Shown piece after piece: positions 5,903 through 5,911 of a stretch of DNA of 5,911 nucleotides (position 1 is the stretch's first letter; the number at the start of each line of letters is the position of its first letter). The notes beneath the pieces are model-generated. The model worked only from the letters and a program-made list of their open reading frames with translations, did not search any database and was not told the DNA's origin. A program made the translations under genes and the position numbers. Source of the stretch: a bacterium (lineage in GTDB: Bacteria > Ratteibacteria > UBA8468 > B48-G9 > JAFGKM01); the NCBI GenBank assembly GCA_021157805.1, contig JAGGVW010000094.1:1-5911 (forward strand), read 5' to 3'.

Positions 5903-5911
5903 CTTAACAGA

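Larger units (their letters stand above)
5606..5911. other. 306-nt region without a convincing gene, after tolB
   Basis: No ORF longer than about 30 codons on either strand is believable. Its first about 80 nt are visibly richer in G+C than the surroundings. It holds an inverted repeat pair, a 19-codon ORF with a strong ribosome binding site, a terminator-like hairpin and an outward promoter, each listed separately. The open frame at 5610-5699 (TTG start, 29 codons, containing RRKAYWAGAILSE) has no Shine-Dalgarno and could be a decayed gene fragment. Confidence 0.7.

Overview
The window comes from an AT-rich bacterial genome (roughly 30% G+C by eye; AGA dominates for arginine and AAA/ATA/AAT are abundant). 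It carries two divergently transcribed housekeeping blocks. A Tol system with an exported TolB points to a diderm (Gram-negative-type) envelope, and ddl plus ftsQ/ftsA point to a peptidoglycan-making, FtsZ-dividing cell. The low G+C, short intergenic gaps and divergent sequences would suit a deep-branching or candidate-phylum lineage, but the sequence does not fix the taxonomy.

Left block, minus strand, 1-2489: ddl (D-Ala-D-Ala ligase) -> ftsQ -> ftsA, the ddl-ftsQ-ftsA core of the division/cell-wall (dcw) cluster. The genes overlap by 28 nt and 4 nt. ftsA runs off the left edge with 277 codons visible. murB/murC are not upstream of ddl, so this cluster starts at ddl from its own promoter. 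That promoter (TTGACA-17-TAAAAT) lies so close to the ATG that the mRNA is predicted to be leaderless.

Middle, 2490-2702: a 213-nt divergent promoter region. The plus-strand promoter is TTGACT-16-TAAAAT with an extended -10, followed by a Shine-Dalgarno site.

Right block, plus strand, 2703-5605: tolQ -> tolR -> tolA/tonB-like -> tolB, with every junction overlapping (8, 43 and 1 nt), so very probably one translationally coupled operon. TolQ/TolR form the proton channel, the TolA/TonB-like protein carries its energy across the periplasm, and TolB is the periplasmic beta-propeller partner. pal, the usual next gene, is not in the window.

Right edge, 5606-5911: 306 nt without a convincing long gene. 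It holds a 10-bp perfect inverted repeat enclosing a 180-bp segment, a 19-codon ORF with a textbook Shine-Dalgarno, a weak terminator-like hairpin, and a strong extended -10 promoter pointing out of the window.

Together the two blocks supply cell-wall precursor (Ddl), divisome assembly (FtsQ, FtsA) and outer-membrane constriction (Tol), all used at the septum. I found no mobile system, CRISPR, RNA gene or clear novel system. The points of interest are the leaderless ddl start, altered active-site residues in Ddl and FtsA, and the region after tolB.
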